Source of the DNA: Prosthecobacter sp.
GTDB lineage: Bacteria > Verrucomicrobiota > Verrucomicrobiia > Verrucomicrobiales > Verrucomicrobiaceae
Direction: 5' to 3'
Assembly (NCBI GenBank): GCA_021733925.1
Contig: JAIPJY010000008.1
Coordinates: 112,964 to 176,963, forward strand
DNA length: 64,000 bases
Shown here: piece after piece, positions 27,536 through 36,330 of the stretch
How the letters are laid out: each line of letters begins with the position of its first letter
Numbering within the stretch: the first letter of the stretch is position 1
Program-made: the position numbers and the translations under genes
Notes under the pieces: generated by a model
The model's input: the letters and a program-made list of their open reading frames with translations, nothing else
What the model was told of the DNA's origin: nothing
The model's database searches: none

Positions 27536-27994
27536 ATGAAAAACCCTGCTCGAGTCGTCATCGTGGACAATCATCCAGCCAGTTCTGCGGACTTCCGCAC
27601 GGCGCTGGAAGCCCAGCCTGATCTCACCCTGGCGGCAGCCGTGACCTGCGCCTCCTGCTCCTTCGCCGCCGTGTCCGAACACAAGCCTGATCTGGTCTTG
27701 ATCCGTCTGAACCTGCCGGGCCACCGTGTCCTTCAACTCGTGAAAGATCTCCTGGTGCTGCATGCGGGCCTGAAGCTTCTCGTTTTCTCCGGCCACGATG
27801 ATGAGCTTGAGCCCAGCCGCGTCCTGCGTGCAGGAGCCCAAGGCTGCGTATTGCGCAGCAGCAGCATGGCCACCAAGCTGGACGCCATACGTAAGGTGCT
27901 GGCCGGCAGCCACTGCTTCAGCACGCAGAGCACCCCACGCCGCCCCGATGCCACCGCCCTGCGTAGCAGCGTGAATGCGGCGTTCTCGCTGTAA
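27536..27994 (+). CDS. Stand-alone pseudo-receiver protein
   Basis: 152 aa from ATG 27536, where homology begins (VVIVDNHPASSADFRTAL); an upstream in-frame extension is unsupported. It is a receiver-like domain paralogous to the neighbouring regulator: HKPDLVLIRLNLPG aligns with EKPDLLITDLNMPG, so the phosphoacceptor Asp is replaced by R57, and the first acidic pair is DN instead of DD. Downstream elements remain (LLVFSGHDDE, LRAGAQGCVLR). There is no DNA-binding domain. It cannot be phosphorylated normally and may act as a decoy or protein-binding module for the adjacent two-component pair, or be a decaying duplicate. Confidence 0.75.
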   Translation: MKNPARVVIVDNHPASSADFRTALEAQPDLTLAAAVTCASCSFAAVSEHKPDLVLIRLNLPGHRVLQLVKDLLVLHAGLKLLVFSGHDDELEPSRVLRAGAQGCVLRSSSMATKLDAIRKVLAGSHCFSTQSTPRRPDATALRSSVNAAFSL

Positions 27995-28004
27995 CGTCAC
28001 CCTC

Positions 28005-28868
28005 CTACGTCGCCGCCACCCACCGCTGCCAGAGACGCAGCAGCGGAGTGAGCGCGACAAAACATAGCGCGAGCGGCACCGAGACGTTGGAAATCGCGAG
28101 CGCATCCACAAGGGCGATGCCTGCGAGCAGCCAGCCAACGGCCTTGCCAATAGCGGGTCCACCTTGGCGCAGGATATGTGTCGCATAGGCGACCAACAAA
28201 GCGACGACGCCTAGAACCACGAGCTGCAGCGGACTGCCCCCTTGGGATGAAAACCGCATGACGCAAAGAACCGCCGGTGTGTAAAGCAGTGCAAACGCCA
28301 GCATGGCCGCCGGGATGGGCAACGCCGCGTTTTTATGCTCCAGCCGCGCCGCCAGGGTGATGCCCACGATGTAGCAGCCCAGCGCGATGGCATAAGGCAG
28401 CACCAGCATGGGGCCGGCGGCACTGTACGGCACCACAGCAGACGCTGCCATCAAGTACAACAGCAGCCGGCACGCACCCATGATGATGACCGAACCCGCC
28501 CACTGCTTGTGGTAGAGATCATAAAACAAAATGGCCCCAAGCAGCAGTCCCGTGATCTGCGGGCTGGCACCTTTGCCCAGCGCAATGGTGCCCCCCACAA
28601 AGAGCATGCCACCACCCACGGCCCATGCCGTTCGCACCCCCACTTTCCCACTGGGAATAGGTCGCTCCTTGCGATGCTCGCGATCGAACTTCACATCGGC
28701 CGCATCATTCAATATCATGCCGCCCGTATAGATCAAGGAGCCCGCAAGAATGAGCCAGGCCAGACGCGCATCAAGCAGTGCCCCACCGGCTAGAAGCCAT
28801 GCCGCCGTGACATTCGTCCAGGCAGTGGGCAGGTTGGAAATACGGGCAAGATGAAGCCAGGGGCGCAT
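28005..28868 (-). CDS. UbiA-family prenyltransferase, EboC-like
   Basis: 287 aa, about eight hydrophobic helices. Two Asp-rich prenyl-diphosphate/Mg binding regions are expected in UbiA enzymes; the first is clear as NDAADVKFDREHRKERPIPSG. The ERPIPSG ending and the preceding GGMILNDA resemble EboC proteins and related SCO-type UbiA enzymes. The second Asp-rich loop is less obvious (LYDLYHKQW region). It likely transfers an isoprenoid to an unidentified acceptor in the inner membrane. It lies 39 bp downstream of opcA in the same direction, so it is probably co-transcribed with zwf-opcA. An EboD-like gene is 3.4 kb away. Confidence 0.82.
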   Translation of the reverse strand: MRPWLHLARISNLPTAWTNVTAAWLLAGGALLDARLAWLILAGSLIYTGGMILNDAADVKFDREHRKERPIPSGKVGVRTAWAVGGGMLFVGGTIALGKGASPQITGLLLGAILFYDLYHKQWAGSVIIMGACRLLLYLMAASAVVPYSAAGPMLVLPYAIALGCYIVGITLAARLEHKNAALPIPAAMLAFALLYTPAVLCVMRFSSQGGSPLQLVVLGVVALLVAYATHILRQGGPAIGKAVGWLLAGIALVDALAISNVSVPLALCFVALTPLLRLWQRWVAAT

Positions 28869-28907
28869 GCTCTCAGTCTCGAAACCCGCAGGACAAAAGT
28901 CGAACGC

Positions 28908-29918
28908 TTATTTCAGCATGCTGTGCACAAACGGCAGCAGGGAGGAGTACAGCGTGCTGCCGTGAAAGCGGGACAGCAGCTCCGTGACGAGTTCGGCGTC
29001 ACTGTCCACATCCGCAGGGAGAAGGTCCTCCCGGGTGTTCTCGCCACAGGTGGAACTGACTTTGACAAAGCAGGAATCGCATTCACGCCGCACTTCACCA
29101 CGCACTCCGTCACCTTCCAGCACCAGTCCTTGCAGCGCGGGACCGGTTTCCTTTTCGATCAATTCCACACTCAGCTCGGCCTTCAGGCGCTGATTGATCC
29201 ACACCGCAAGCAGCAGCGCGGTGGTGCGCTGGCCTTTGAGATGGGTGATTCGAATGTTCTTCAGCTTGGCGAGGTTGTGGCAGGCGGTGGCGTCCTGAAA
29301 GCAGGTGGCCAGCGCGGTGCGCATGAAGTGCGAACGCGTCCACGCGAGATCACGCACATCGAAGCCGCCGGTTTCAGCATTCATGGCGACCAGCAGCGCA
29401 TCAAACTGCCGCACAGGATCGGCCCACCGTGAACTGTCGATGACCAGCGTGTCGATGCGGCTGTAGAGGCGCTCTTCAAAATTCTTGGACAGATCGGCCT
29501 GCCACCAGACGACCAGCGGCAGATCGGAGTCCAGATGCGCGAAGACGATGTTTTGCACCTGCGCGGCATTCCCGCCTTCCAGCACAAAGCTGATCTGCTC
29601 GCTGCAGACGATCTGTTTGCCCTGATACGGGCGGCACAGCGCCTGAATCCATGCCCGTGCACGCAGTTGCTCAGCTTCGGGCAGTGCGAGAATGAGCAGC
29701 GCCCGGCAGGCATGCTGGGCGGCCACATGGTCGAGCAGTTCGTTGTCGGCCATCAGCTGGCAGCTGTCCTCGGTGTAGATCGCCAGATTGATGAGCGAGG
29801 CACGAGTCTTCGCCTCGTCCCCCTCCCACAGCTCTTTCAGCGCACGATCAATGCGCCCGATGGGCGTTTCGAGACCAAGGCGGTCGAGGTCGGAGTCGTT
29901 CAGTGGGGCGGGAGGCAT
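28908..29918 (-). CDS. opcA: Glucose-6-phosphate dehydrogenase assembly protein OpcA
   Basis: 336 aa. OpcA activates or assembles glucose-6-phosphate dehydrogenase in cyanobacteria and other phyla. The translation shows LPLVVWWQADL and WADPVRQFDALL, matching OpcA's conserved core, and immediate linkage to zwf supports the call. The start is set at ATG 29918 (MPPAPLNDSDL) because a GGAGGA ribosome-binding site lies 8 bases upstream; a longer reading from 29951 would place that site inside the gene. The gap to zwf is 17 bp. Confidence 0.85.
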   Translation of the reverse strand: MPPAPLNDSDLDRLGLETPIGRIDRALKELWEGDEAKTRASLINLAIYTEDSCQLMADNELLDHVAAQHACRALLILALPEAEQLRARAWIQALCRPYQGKQIVCSEQISFVLEGGNAAQVQNIVFAHLDSDLPLVVWWQADLSKNFEERLYSRIDTLVIDSSRWADPVRQFDALLVAMNAETGGFDVRDLAWTRSHFMRTALATCFQDATACHNLAKLKNIRITHLKGQRTTALLLAVWINQRLKAELSVELIEKETGPALQGLVLEGDGVRGEVRRECDSCFVKVSSTCGENTREDLLPADVDSDAELVTELLSRFHGSTLYSSLLPFVHSMLK

Positions 29919-29935
29919 GATGGTGTTCCTCCAGA

Positions 29936-31477
29936 TTAAAGCAGACGCCACTCACGACCGTCCGCACGCAGCAGATCATCGGCCTCCTTCGGTCCCCAGC
30001 TGCCGGCGGGGTATTCGTGCATGGTCGGCGGCGTGTCCGACTTGTGCCAGGCCTTCTCGATTTCATCGATGAACTTCCAGGCGTTCTCGACTTCATCGCG
30101 ACGGGCAAACAACGTGGCATCACCCGCCATGGCATCGAGCAGCAGACGCTCGTAGGCCTCAGGGCTGGCTTTGCCAAAGCTCGATGAATAGCGGAAGTCC
30201 ATCTTCACCTGCTGAATGCTCATGGCCTGCCCCGGCTGCTTGCACAGAATGCGCAGCGCGATGCCTTCATCCGGCTGAATGCGAATCACGAGCGTGTTCT
30301 CGCTGTTGTTCAGCATCGCTGAGGTGGCAAACGGCACCTGCGGCGGCTTCTTGAAATGCACGCTGATTTCCGTGGCCTTCTTCGGCAGCTGCTTGCCCAC
30401 GCGAATGTAGAACGGCACGCCCTGCCAGCGCCAGGTGTCGATCATCAGGCGCAGCGCCACATAGGGCTCGGTGTTGGACTCAGGATTCACGCGATCCTCC
30501 TGCCGGTAGCCCACGCGCGGCACGCCATCGACGCTGCCTGCAGTGTATTGCGCACGGATCACATTTTTACCGACGACCTCAGCCCCCACCAGCGGACGCA
30601 GGGCACGGATCACCTTCACTTTTTCATCACGCACACTGTCCGCGCTGAGATCGGTCGGCGGTTCCATGGCGACGAGAGAGACCAGCTGCAAAAGATGGTT
30701 CTGCACCATGTCACGCAGCGCTCCTGCGGTGTCATAGTAGCCACCACGCCCGCCTTCCATGCCAAGATTCTCTGCGCAGGTGATCTGCACATGGTCGATG
30801 TAGCGGCTGTTCCAGTTCGGCTCGAAGATGGAGTTCGCAAAGCGCAGCACCATGATGTTCTGCGCGGTTTCTTTACCGAGGTAATGATCGATACGGTAAG
30901 TGTCCTTTTCCGCAAAAGTGGCAGCGACCACCGCGTTCAAGCCCTGCGCTGTGGCGAGGTCTTTGCCGAACGGCTTTTCACAGACCACACGCGCCCATTT
31001 GCCCTGCGTGCCGACATTCAGCCCGGCGGCCCGGATCATTTCCAGGATGGGTTTGAAGGCCTCAGGAGCGGCCGCGAGATAGAAGAGCCGGTTGGCGGGA
31101 GTGCCGCGCTCGGCATCAAACTGATCCAGCAATCGGCCCAGAGCCTTGTAGCCTTCCAGGTCTTCAAATTCGCTGCGGTGATAGTGAATGCACTGGGAGA
31201 AACTTTCCCACAGCTCGTCATTGTGGCCCTGACGGCTGTTTTTGCGGTTTCCCTCCTCCAGTTCGGCGCGGAAGCCCTCGTCCGTCTTGTCACGTCGGGC
31301 GAAGCCGATGACCTTGAACTGCGGCGGCAGGTCACCAGCGGCGGCGATGTTGTAGATGGCAGGAATCAGCTTGCGATGAGTGAGATCGCCGGTGGCACCA
31401 AAGATGACCACGGAGCAGGGGGCCGCACGGTGGCGGGAGAGCAGCGTCTCTTGAAAGGGATTTTCCAATTCGGGCAT
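29936..31477 (-). CDS. zwf: Glucose-6-phosphate 1-dehydrogenase
   Basis: 513 aa. It oxidises glucose 6-phosphate to 6-phosphogluconolactone with NADP, feeding the oxidative pentose phosphate pathway. The Rossmann motif is VVIFGATGDLTHRKLIPAIY. VCEKPFGKDL and the active-site signature RIDHYLGKETAQNIMVLRF are intact. The C-terminal catalytic domain is full length. The start MPELENPFQETLL (ATG 31477) is preferred over an upstream in-frame start at 31504. It is the first gene of a minus-strand zwf-opcA-ubiA unit, diverging from a sigma factor gene. Confidence 0.96.
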   Translation of the reverse strand: MPELENPFQETLLSRHRAAPCSVVIFGATGDLTHRKLIPAIYNIAAAGDLPPQFKVIGFARRDKTDEGFRAELEEGNRKNSRQGHNDELWESFSQCIHYHRSEFEDLEGYKALGRLLDQFDAERGTPANRLFYLAAAPEAFKPILEMIRAAGLNVGTQGKWARVVCEKPFGKDLATAQGLNAVVAATFAEKDTYRIDHYLGKETAQNIMVLRFANSIFEPNWNSRYIDHVQITCAENLGMEGGRGGYYDTAGALRDMVQNHLLQLVSLVAMEPPTDLSADSVRDEKVKVIRALRPLVGAEVVGKNVIRAQYTAGSVDGVPRVGYRQEDRVNPESNTEPYVALRLMIDTWRWQGVPFYIRVGKQLPKKATEISVHFKKPPQVPFATSAMLNNSENTLVIRIQPDEGIALRILCKQPGQAMSIQQVKMDFRYSSSFGKASPEAYERLLLDAMAGDATLFARRDEVENAWKFIDEIEKAWHKSDTPPTMHEYPAGSWGPKEADDLLRADGREWRLL

Positions 31478-31734
31478 GGCTTTAAAGCAAGGACTACGCC
31501 ACAAACGCGGCGCAGGACTGCCAGACTAACCCGCCCCCCTGTGATGGCAACTAACGATGCCGCCGCAACAGGCCTGGCTCGATGAAATGACTTCATGGAT
31601 GCCATGAATTCGCTTGGAGCCATCAACTTGGGCCACCCCGCCGTTAAACAGGCGTCTCTTTCGCTCATTTTCTCTATACCTGCTGAGTTTCAAAGGTTTG
31701 ACAGCGCGGCTCATCCGTTGAGAGTCGAAGGGCA

Positions 31735-32415
31735 ATGAGCAAACCGGCACCTGAGCCAGAAATTCCGATCCCGGAAGACGCAAAAAAAGACAAGGGCTTG
31801 TGGGAAAAAACCCGCAAAAGCCTGATCGAACGTCTGAACAATTGGGAGGACCAGAAGACCTGGAACGAGTTTTACCAGACCTACTGGCGCCTGATTTTCA
31901 GCGTCGGCACCAAGGCGGGCCTCACCCGTGAAGAAGCCTTTGATGTCGTGCAGGAGACGGTCATCGCCATCGCCCGTCAGGTGCAGAAAGGCCAGTACGA
32001 TCCCCGTGCAGGCTCCTTCAAGGCCTGGCTGCTGCAAATGACGCGCTGGCGCATTCTCGACGTTTTCCGCGCCCGCAAGCGCCAGCCCTCCCTGGCCGAC
32101 CAGGGCAATGCCGACACCGAGGACACCAGTGGTCAGGTCATCGACCGCCTGTCTCAGGACAAGGACAACCTGCTGGAAAACATCTGGGACCGCGAGTGGC
32201 GTGACAACATCACCGCTGCGGCGCTGGAACGTGTCAAAGCCAAGGTTTCTCCGCGGCAGTTTCAAATTTTCGACTGTTATGTGATGAAGGGCTGGGGGGT
32301 GAAGAAGACCTCAGAGGCCCTCGGAATCAATGCCGCACAGGTCTATCTGGCCAAGCACCGCGTCGGTGCCCTGGTGAAGAAAGAAGTGCAGGGGCTTGAG
32401 AATACGATGCTTTAG
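31735..32415 (+). CDS. ECF-type RNA polymerase sigma factor, kinase-linked
   Basis: 226 aa. Region 2 is seen in FYQTYWRLIFSVGTKAGL, EEAFDVVQETVIAIARQV and GSFKAWLLQMTRWRILDVF. Region 4 is SPRQFQIFDCYVMKGWGVKK followed by TSEALGINAAQVYLAKHRV. The N-terminal extension is acidic and Pro-rich (residues 1-20). A Ser/Thr kinase gene starts 33 bp downstream on the same strand. Such sigma/kinase pairs are common in Planctomycetes and Verrucomicrobia, and in characterised cases (for example Vibrio EcfP/PknT) the kinase phosphorylates the sigma factor to activate it. No anti-sigma factor is visible. Confidence 0.88.
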   Translation: MSKPAPEPEIPIPEDAKKDKGLWEKTRKSLIERLNNWEDQKTWNEFYQTYWRLIFSVGTKAGLTREEAFDVVQETVIAIARQVQKGQYDPRAGSFKAWLLQMTRWRILDVFRARKRQPSLADQGNADTEDTSGQVIDRLSQDKDNLLENIWDREWRDNITAAALERVKAKVSPRQFQIFDCYVMKGWGVKKTSEALGINAAQVYLAKHRVGALVKKEVQGLENTML

Positions 32416-32448
32416 TGGGAGACTTCCGCGCGCAGGCTTGAACAGGCC

Positions 32449-34965
32449 ATGCCGCAACCATCCTCCCACGCCTGCTTCATGAGCGATTCAGCCGACCTGC
32501 CCGCCGATCATCCGCCTCCTCCCGAGAGCGCGGATGAAGCAGTCGACATGCCTGTCATGGATGAGGCTGCGGCACCCGAATCCTTCGAGATGGACCTGCC
32601 TGCTCCACCCATCGCCGTGCCGACGGCCCGGGAAAAGGTCAAGAGCCGCGACAAAAACGGCCCTCCCTCCCACCGGGATGACATCGTCATTCCCGACTAC
32701 ACGCTGCTCAAGCGCATCGGCTCCGGGGCCTATGGCGAAGTGTGGCTGGCACAGAGTGTCACGGGTGCCCTGCGTGCGGTAAAGATCGTCTGGCGTGAGG
32801 ATTTCGAACTCACCCGGACCTTCCACCGCGAGTTTCAGGGCATCCAGCAGTTCGAGCCCATCTCACGCGGCCACCCCTGCCTCGTGCACATCCTGCATGT
32901 CGGCTGGAATGAGACGCGCGGCTTTTACTACTGCGTGATGGAGCTGGCGGACGACGCCGAAGACGGGGCGCATATCAACGACGTGAAGACCTACGTGCCG
33001 CGCACGCTGACCACGGACATGAAGCGCCACGGCCGGCTGGACCCCTTCTTCTGCCGTGATGCAGGCGTGTACATGGCCGATGCGCTGCACTACATGCACA
33101 ACCACGGACTCACGCACCGTGACATCAAGCCCTCCAACATCATCTTCGTCGGCGGCGTCTGCAAGCTCGCGGACATCGGCCTCGTCGCCGCGTTTGGAGA
33201 GCGCACCTTTGTAGGCACCGAAGGCTTCGTGCCCCCGGAAGGCCCCGGCACACCCCAGGCGGACATCTACAGCCTTGGCAAGGTGCTCTATGAAATGAGC
33301 AGCGGCAAAGACCGCATGGAATTCCCCGAGGTGCCGGACAATCTCTCCGACGAAGAGTGGCCCTTCTGGATCGACCTCAACCGCGTGATCTGCCAGGCTT
33401 GCGAAGCAGACCTGGGCCGGCGCTTCACCAATGCCTCGGATTTTGCCGAAGCTCTGCAGCACGTCGGCGGCATCAAGCCGGAAAGCTTCGTCCGCCGCTT
33501 CACTCGTGCGGCCATCATCACGACCCTGGCATCCTTCCTCGTCGCGAGCGGGTTGGTGATGGCCAAGCACCAGCGGGAATGGAGCTATGAAGTTCCTGTG
33601 CCGGTAAAACCCCTGCCGGTGCTGCCAGCGCGTCCGCAAACACCCACGCCGGGCAAGCCATGGCAGAACCGGCTCAAGCAGTGGTTCACCTACAAGCAAG
33701 ATCGTCACGTCGCAGACCTGCCGCTCGATGCGGACCTGTTCCGCAACTTTCTCCTCGAAATCAACCGTGCCGCTGAATATGAAGCGGCCTACATCACCCT
33801 GCCCGACAAGACCGTTCTTCCTGCCGCCGTGATTCCTGCGGCGGATGCGGACGCCTTCTGCGCCTGGATGACCGCCGGAGACCGCCGCAGCGGACGCCTG
33901 GATCCAGATCACGAATACACCTGGCGCGCAGCCAGCATTCCGCAAACGCCCGGCAGCTCCAAACCCAAGCCCGGCCACAGCGCGATCCGCTGTGAAATCG
34001 TCCTCTTGAAGTACGGCAGCCTGAACATCGCCAGCACTCCTGCAGGAGCGGAAGTCCTCGATGGTGAGCGCCTCATGGGCCGCACCCCCCTCTCCCTGCC
34101 CAAGGTGCGTGCAGACAGCTTCAGCTACGAAATCATCCTGCCAGGTTACAAGCCTGAATTGGCAGCCGGCAAGCTCAAGGAAGGACAGAGCATCAGCTTC
34201 AATCTGCGTCTGAGAGCCACCGGCTCGGTGGTGTTTGGCAAGCCCTGGCAGAACAGCCTCGGCATCAAATTCGTGCCGCTTGGCAAGGCCATGCTGGCCA
34301 CGACGGAAACACGCCGCAAAGACTTCGAGGAGTTTGCCAAAGCCACCAATCAAGCACCCGTCGATGGCCGCGTGCTCGATGCCGGTCCCAACCTTCCCGT
34401 CAGCATGGTCAACCGTTCCGAAGCCGAGCAGTTCTGCCGCTGGCTGACGGATCGCGAGCGCGCCAAGGGCTTGCTCGAGCCGGATCAGGAATACCGCCTG
34501 CCCAGCGATGATGAATGGAGCATGGCCGCCTATCTCTCGCGTGAGATCGGCGCGACTCCCGCCGAACGCAGCCTGCGCATCGAAGGCATCTACCCCTGGG
34601 GCTTTATCTGGCCGCCACCCGCCAAATCAGGCAACTTCCTCGACAAAAGCGCGGACAATACCGGCCGGGTCGCCATCCCACGTTATGACGATGGCTTTGC
34701 GGGTCCTGCTCCCGTCGGTTCCTTCCGTGCTGACGGCCGTGGCTTGCATGATCTCTCCGGCAACCTCTGGGAATGGGTCTCCGACTCCTGGAACATCATG
34801 CCCGACCAAGGCGTCCTGCGTGGCGGAGCCTACACCACTTCCGAGCGCCAGGAGCTCCTCGCCTCCTTCCGCCGGCATGCCACCGCCGCAGACCGTTATC
34901 CCGACGCCGGATTCCGCCTGCTGCTCTGGAACATCGGCCAGATGGCACGTGAGGACGACAATTGA
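32449..34965 (+). CDS. Membrane Ser/Thr protein kinase with PEGA and FGE-sulfatase (SUMF1) domains
   Basis: 838 aa. The cytoplasmic kinase domain (about 80-345) has the glycine loop RIGSGAYGEVW, Lys in LRAVKIVW, catalytic HRDIKPSNI, and DIG instead of DFG in KLADIGLVA. A transmembrane helix follows at about 355-372 (IITTLASFLVASGLVMA). Outside lie a degenerate FGE-like segment (about 400-520, ADAFCAWMTAGDRRSGRLD), a PEGA domain (about 523-590, YGSLNIASTPAGAEV), and a full FGE/SUMF1 domain (about 595-835; PVSMVNRSEAEQFCRWL, YRLPSDDEWSMAA, LSGNLWEWVSDSW, VLRGGAYTT, GFRLLL). It is probably a surface-sensing kinase for the adjacent sigma factor. ATG 32479 is an alternative start. Confidence 0.93.
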   Translation: MPQPSSHACFMSDSADLPADHPPPPESADEAVDMPVMDEAAAPESFEMDLPAPPIAVPTAREKVKSRDKNGPPSHRDDIVIPDYTLLKRIGSGAYGEVWLAQSVTGALRAVKIVWREDFELTRTFHREFQGIQQFEPISRGHPCLVHILHVGWNETRGFYYCVMELADDAEDGAHINDVKTYVPRTLTTDMKRHGRLDPFFCRDAGVYMADALHYMHNHGLTHRDIKPSNIIFVGGVCKLADIGLVAAFGERTFVGTEGFVPPEGPGTPQADIYSLGKVLYEMSSGKDRMEFPEVPDNLSDEEWPFWIDLNRVICQACEADLGRRFTNASDFAEALQHVGGIKPESFVRRFTRAAIITTLASFLVASGLVMAKHQREWSYEVPVPVKPLPVLPARPQTPTPGKPWQNRLKQWFTYKQDRHVADLPLDADLFRNFLLEINRAAEYEAAYITLPDKTVLPAAVIPAADADAFCAWMTAGDRRSGRLDPDHEYTWRAASIPQTPGSSKPKPGHSAIRCEIVLLKYGSLNIASTPAGAEVLDGERLMGRTPLSLPKVRADSFSYEIILPGYKPELAAGKLKEGQSISFNLRLRATGSVVFGKPWQNSLGIKFVPLGKAMLATTETRRKDFEEFAKATNQAPVDGRVLDAGPNLPVSMVNRSEAEQFCRWLTDRERAKGLLEPDQEYRLPSDDEWSMAAYLSREIGATPAERSLRIEGIYPWGFIWPPPAKSGNFLDKSADNTGRVAIPRYDDGFAGPAPVGSFRADGRGLHDLSGNLWEWVSDSWNIMPDQGVLRGGAYTTSERQELLASFRRHATAADRYPDAGFRLLLWNIGQMAREDDN

Positions 34966-35031
34966 ACCCGCATCTTTTGTGGGAATAAGCAATCTTCGGC
35001 GTTCCTCCCACGTATCAGGAAACCCAACGCC

Positions 35032-35628
35032 ATGAAACTTCGTCTCGCACTCCTTTCCGCCCTTGCCGCCGCCTTCTGCATCGCCCAGGCCGAGGACAAA
35101 CCCAAAACCGACTCCAAAACCATGCCCAAGCCCGAAATCGTGAAGTCTGAAGATGAGTGGAAAAAACTGCTCACCCCCGAACAGTACCAAGTGACACGCA
35201 TGCGCGGCACCGAACGTGCCAATGGTGCGGCCTATGCCGAGTTCGAAAAGCAGGGAGAGGGCACCTACTACTGCGTCTGCTGCGGCGCAGAACTCTTCAC
35301 CTCCAATGAAAAATTCCACTCCGGCTGCGGCTGGCCTTCGTTCTATGACTCCTCCAAAGCCAAAGGCGTTCTCGAAAAAGTGGACGACAGCCACGGCATG
35401 CACCGCATCGAAACCGTCTGCAAACGCTGTGACGCCCACCTCGGCCACGTTTTCGAAGGCGAAGGCTTCAAAACCCCCACCGACCGCCGCTTCTGCATCA
35501 ACGGCGTCGCCTTGAATTTTGTGCCCAAAGGCGGAGAAGCCCCCAAACTCCTCGAACTCGGTTCTGCCGCCGTGCAGCAGAAGAAAGATGAAGTAGCCAA
35601 AGAAGGCGGCGTGGAAGTGAAGAAGTAA
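35032..35628 (+). CDS. msrB: Exported peptide-methionine (R)-S-oxide reductase
   Basis: 198 aa. The signal peptide is MKLRLALLSALAAAFCIAQA. The MsrB domain spans about 45-165: LTPEQYQVTRMRGTERA, zinc-binding CVCC and CKRC pairs, GCGWPSFYD, CDAHLGHVFEGEG, and catalytic RRFCINGVALNFVP. It reduces methionine-R-sulfoxide in proteins, here in the periplasm or outer envelope. A Lys/Glu-rich tail of about 30 residues follows the domain. It lies downstream of the sigma/kinase genes but is separated by 66 bp, so co-regulation is only possible. Confidence 0.94.
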   Translation: MKLRLALLSALAAAFCIAQAEDKPKTDSKTMPKPEIVKSEDEWKKLLTPEQYQVTRMRGTERANGAAYAEFEKQGEGTYYCVCCGAELFTSNEKFHSGCGWPSFYDSSKAKGVLEKVDDSHGMHRIETVCKRCDAHLGHVFEGEGFKTPTDRRFCINGVALNFVPKGGEAPKLLELGSAAVQQKKDEVAKEGGVEVKK

Positions 35629-35634
35629 CCCGTG

Positions 35635-35718
35635 ATGCGGGCATTGCCTCGCTTTGCTCGCCGTACGGGCAGCCTGCGGCTGGCTATCTTCGCTGCGCTT
35701 CGGTTCTTGCCTGCACCT
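35635..35718. repeat. Palindrome-rich convergent intergenic spacer
   Basis: The segment between msrB and the convergent DUF5069 gene contains the short hairpin CAGCC-TGC-GGCTG and a phrase (CGCTTTGCTCGCCGTACGGG) that looks like dispersed intergenic repeat DNA. No poly-T follows, so it is not called a terminator. Confidence 0.3.
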
Positions 35719-36246
35719 TTACACCTTCCCCGTCTTCGCAAAATCGATGATCTTCTGGTCATCGTCCCCTGCCGCCCACGTCACGCGTAAAAAATCAGCG
35801 GGGTGTAGATTGTGCTGCTCAAAGAACGCCCGGTCTCCGCCGCAGCCAAACATCGTGTCCGGGTCCATCTCGCCTTTCAGTTTCGCCCGAGCTTTCACGA
35901 TCAAACGCGGCAGCCACGGAATGCCGTCCACCGCCGCCGCTTTGGCCGGAAGTTCGCTTGGCAGCACGATTTTTTCGCTACGTTGGCTGTTCTGCACCAC
36001 GCGGAAGAAATCTCTCCGCACCGCTGCCACCAGCAGGCTCGTCTCCAAGGTTGGCCCTTCCGCGCCATACCGGCAGTGATCGTCGACAAAGTCGAAAAAC
36101 TCCTGCGACGTGTACCCAATGCCGTCCAAGAAGTTCTTGTCCTCCTCCGTGAACCAGCTGACCGCACGGGTGTCGCCCCCAAGGTGCAGTTTGGAGCAGC
36201 GCTCGAAGAGTTTGCGAAAAGTCGTGTCCCAGGTGAGATCGTTCAT
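35719..36246 (-). CDS. DUF5069-domain protein
   Basis: About 175 aa, start taken at MNDLTWDTTF; an ATG 9 bp upstream is possible. The C-terminal half, LPRLIVKARAKLKGEMDPDT then DRAFFEQHNLHPADFLRV, resembles DUF5069, a family frequent in Verrucomicrobia and Planctomycetes. The N-terminus VSWFTEEDKNFLDGIGYTSQ fits the same domain. No signal peptide or membrane segment is present and the function is unknown. It converges with msrB. Confidence 0.72.
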   Translation of the reverse strand: MNDLTWDTTFRKLFERCSKLHLGGDTRAVSWFTEEDKNFLDGIGYTSQEFFDFVDDHCRYGAEGPTLETSLLVAAVRRDFFRVVQNSQRSEKIVLPSELPAKAAAVDGIPWLPRLIVKARAKLKGEMDPDTMFGCGGDRAFFEQHNLHPADFLRVTWAAGDDDQKIIDFAKTGKV

Positions 36247-36330
36247 GATAATCATCTACGCATAACGATGGTCCCTTGAGCGTCAAATATTCGCGCAACC
36301 ATTCCGCACCTCCCGTGGTTTACATTGCGC

